From Deltaproteobacteria bacterium (GTDB lineage: Bacteria; Desulfobacterota; Desulfarculia; Adiutricales; Adiutricaceae), in contig JAITLH010000144.1 in NCBI GenBank assembly GCA_031277995.1, positions 1-5,834 on the forward strand: a DNA stretch of 5,834 bases, read 5' to 3'. Under the pieces are notes generated by a model. The model worked only from the letters and a program-made list of their open reading frames with translations, was not told where the DNA came from and searched no databases. A program made the position numbers and the translations under genes. Of this stretch, positions 4,150 through 5,834 are shown piece after piece; the first letter of the stretch is position 1; each line of letters starts with the position of its first letter.

Positions 4150-5388
4150 TTACCAATCGTCCTCGGCGGTAAGGTCTTCAAAAAGTTTGCTTAAGGTATC
4201 CGGCTCGCCGTAGTCGGCTGGCTTGGTCAAGATTGACAGATGTCCAGACGAGGAGAAAACGACGCCGTGGCTTAGGTCGGAACGGATCCAGATCTCGTGA
4301 ATGTCCAAGGCTTTTAAAGTGGCCTTGGCCAGATCGCCGCCGGAAAGGAAGATGGTGTTAAACTGCCGGTTCTTGACTAGGTCGGCGGCCAGAACCCCGT
4401 ATTTTTCGTTTATGGCCGATAGGGGATATTTTTTCTTAAACCCATCGTCGTTTCCCTTATCGGGCAAAGTGAGTATTAAGGGCTGGCCCGGAGGGAGTAA
4501 GGGTATGGTTTGGCCCAGATCGTTAAACAGGGCTTCGACGTTTACGGTATGGATCTCGCCGTTTCGTTCCTTGGCCAAAACCTCAAATTGTTTTCGCAAT
4601 ATTTTTGAGTATGACCCGCCAAAGAAAACGATGGGTGGGCTGGGCGTGGGCGGGTGGAATTCGTCATCCAACCAGTTGTGGTTTTTTACCGCGAAAATAT
4701 CGGCCAGGATCGAGGCCAGTCCCGAGGATCCGGAAAACAAAATTCTCTCCGCCAGATCCCGCGTTCCTTTGGCCAACAAATCTAAGTCGTAGTCGAATTC
4801 GGCGTCGCAGGCGACGATAAACTTTTTGCCTTTGGCCAGAAAACCAATAAGTTGCTGCTTTATGGCCTCCGGGCCGTTTCGGACCTCGTTAAGATCGATT
4901 GACTCGACCCGTAGATCGTGATCTTGGCTAAGGATGTTTTTTAGGCGGGAATCCAACACGGGCGTCAAGGGATCCTTTCCGTATTGGGTGGTGTGGACGG
5001 GTTTATCGTCAATGCGATGGATGCCGTTAATGGTGATTCGGCCAAACTCCGGGTGGGCCGGGGCGACCAAAGCGAAATCAAGCTCATCGAAGGCCTTTAA
5101 AAACGAGGAAATCTCCAGGCCGATAGAACCCCTAAGGCAGCTATCGATCCTTTTAAACATGATCTTGGGTTTTCGATCGTTTAGGAGCGTTTTAACTTTG
5201 GCCAGGGTCTCGGGAATGGCCAAGGGGTCCTTGGCCCGGGTATTGGTATTTACCGTGACCACCCCTTTTACCCCGGCCCAATCGGGCCCGTTTAAATGGA
5301 CCAGTTTTACCGGCCCGTTATTGGAAAACTTGGCCCCCGTGTCAGCGGAGCCGGTCAGAGTATCGGCGATGATAAGCGTTTCAATCAT
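4150..5388 (-). CDS. Four-carbon acid sugar kinase family protein (DUF1537)
   Basis: ATP-dependent kinase of the OtnK/DtnK/DUF1537 family, which phosphorylates four-carbon acid sugars such as threonate, erythronate or their 2-oxo forms. N-domain: IIADTLTGSADTG (6-18), FKRIDSCLRGSIGLEI (78-93), VAPAHPEFGRITINGIH (108-124) and KDPLTPV (138-144), matching the family's DDLTGANDTG, KKIDSTLRGN, PAFPAAGRTTVNG and DPLTPV motifs. C-terminal nucleotide-binding domain: SGSSGLA (219-225), GGSYSKILRKQ (257-267), FLSGGDLAKATLKAL (347-361) and LTKPADYGEPDTL (387-399). At 412 residues it is complete. Oddities: Thr10 replaces the second Asp of DDLTG, and ADYG replaces the usual GGFG. Start: ATG with GGAG 11 bases upstream (5400-5403); a TTG at 5433 lacks a site. 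No dehydrogenase, aldolase, epimerase or PdxA2-like partner is present, so the substrate is open. Confidence 0.9.
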   Translation of the reverse strand: MIETLIIADTLTGSADTGAKFSNNGPVKLVHLNGPDWAGVKGVVTVNTNTRAKDPLAIPETLAKVKTLLNDRKPKIMFKRIDSCLRGSIGLEISSFLKAFDELDFALVAPAHPEFGRITINGIHRIDDKPVHTTQYGKDPLTPVLDSRLKNILSQDHDLRVESIDLNEVRNGPEAIKQQLIGFLAKGKKFIVACDAEFDYDLDLLAKGTRDLAERILFSGSSGLASILADIFAVKNHNWLDDEFHPPTPSPPIVFFGGSYSKILRKQFEVLAKERNGEIHTVNVEALFNDLGQTIPLLPPGQPLILTLPDKGNDDGFKKKYPLSAINEKYGVLAADLVKNRQFNTIFLSGGDLAKATLKALDIHEIWIRSDLSHGVVFSSSGHLSILTKPADYGEPDTLSKLFEDLTAEDDW

Positions 5389-5487
5389 GGTGCGATTTAC
5401 TCCAAAGACAAATAAGGCGCCGAAAAATACCAAAAGCTAAATAATCCGGTTCTGGTTCGATTTTCTACCCGCTCATCTCAAAACGAA

Positions 5488-5542
5488 GTTCCGGCCATAA
5501 TTATTTGGCCGGCCAAAGGGCAGGCGCCCCTTTAAAAAAACC
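5488..5542. repeat. Tandem 55-bp hairpin repeat, unit 1
   Basis: Begins GTTCCGGCCAT. A perfect 7-bp stem CCGGCCA/TGGCCGG (5491-5497 with 5506-5512) encloses an 8-nt AT-rich loop. A second hairpin AAAGGG/CCCTTT and an A7 run follow. The next unit starts exactly 55 bp later. Confidence 0.75.
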
Positions 5543-5597
5543 GTTCCGGCCATGGTTTTTTGGCCGGCCGTGAAAGGGGAAGCCCCCATCAAAAAAT
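5543..5597. repeat. Tandem 55-bp hairpin repeat, unit 2
   Basis: Same opening GTTCCGGCCAT and the same CCGGCCA/TGGCCGG stem (5546-5552 with 5561-5567), but a different 8-nt loop (TGGTTTTT). A GGGG/CCCC hairpin and an A-run follow. Stem kept, loop changed: opposite to the small-RNA terminators. Confidence 0.7.
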
Positions 5598-5834
5598 AGG
5601 CCCGTAATCGGTCAAATTGGCCCCTGGCGGCCTCGCCTGGCAAGAAGGGGGACAATCCAATAGGGTCAAGGGGTCCCTTCCGCTCAATGGGCCAAAAATG
5701 GCCTTTGGTTGGCGCCGAGAAATTTCCTGGGCTGACTCGAAAGGGCGCCCAAAGTCAAACCCTGAATGGGGCGAAAATAGAACCCTTTACGGTTTCTTTA
5801 ATTGTCGTAAGATTGAGTTAATTTAGTTAAACAT

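Larger units (their letters stand above)
5389..5834. other. Non-coding region upstream of the kinase
   Basis: No convincing gene. The short frames on both strands are low-complexity and have no ribosome sites. I find no clear -35/-10 pair for the kinase. The stretch 5485-5710 is unusually rich in GGCC, holds the tandem hairpin repeats at 5488-5597, and contains a segment (5603-5680) related to 412-480. The last 40 bases turn AT-rich. Confidence 0.5.

Noticed and set aside
5389..5433. A TTG start at 5433 adding 15 residues to the kinase.
   Set aside because: It has no ribosome site, and the family normally begins with the IIADDLTG strand right after the ATG at 5388.
4301..5440. Long plus-strand open frames opposite the kinase.
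   Set aside because: They are antisense shadows of a recognised gene, with Arg/Ser/Pro-rich translations and no ribosome sites.

Overview
The window looks like a bacterial chromosome segment of intermediate GC. All convincing genes lie on the minus strand. The only typing clues are a strong sigma70-type promoter, Shine-Dalgarno-led starts, a fragment resembling the DUF1566/FISUMP domains common in gut and environmental anaerobes, and long GGCC-rich intergenic DNA. A host-associated anaerobe is possible, but I cannot name a genus.

Layout read right to left, the direction of transcription. (1) 5389-5834 is non-coding DNA holding a tandem pair of about 55-bp hairpin repeats. (2) 4150-5388 is a four-carbon acid-sugar kinase gene of the DUF1537/OtnK type, with no pathway partner in view. 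(3) 3631-4079 holds two tandem repeat units, each built as a conserved ~105-bp promoter region, a short transcribed stretch and an intrinsic terminator. I read these as two small-RNA genes. (4) 3032-3481 is a MarR-family regulator with a near-consensus promoter (TTGACT-17-TATAAT) and a palindrome over the predicted start site. (5) 2584-3031 carries the C-terminal relic of a broken gene. (6) 1561-2571 and 700-1545 are two aldo/keto reductases with intact catalytic tetrads, 15 bp apart and probably one operon. (7) 301-699 is non-coding. (8) 1-296 holds a second pair of the ~105-bp promoter elements with one complete small-RNA unit; the RNA of the leftmost copy would run off the window.

The most interesting part is the repeated small-RNA-like family. 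Four promoter elements of nearly equal length (105-106 bp) each carry a TTGCCT -35 box at a fixed place. The three complete units each run straight into a minus-strand terminator hairpin. The stems of these hairpins differ in sequence but still pair, while the loop stays almost invariant (AAUUCUUG, AAUUCUUG, UAUUCUUG on the RNA), closed by GG/CC. That pattern suggests sibling regulatory RNAs whose loop is the functional part. The family brackets the marR-reductase block on both sides. Regulation by MarR of the reductases, and any link between the RNAs and these genes, are inferences.
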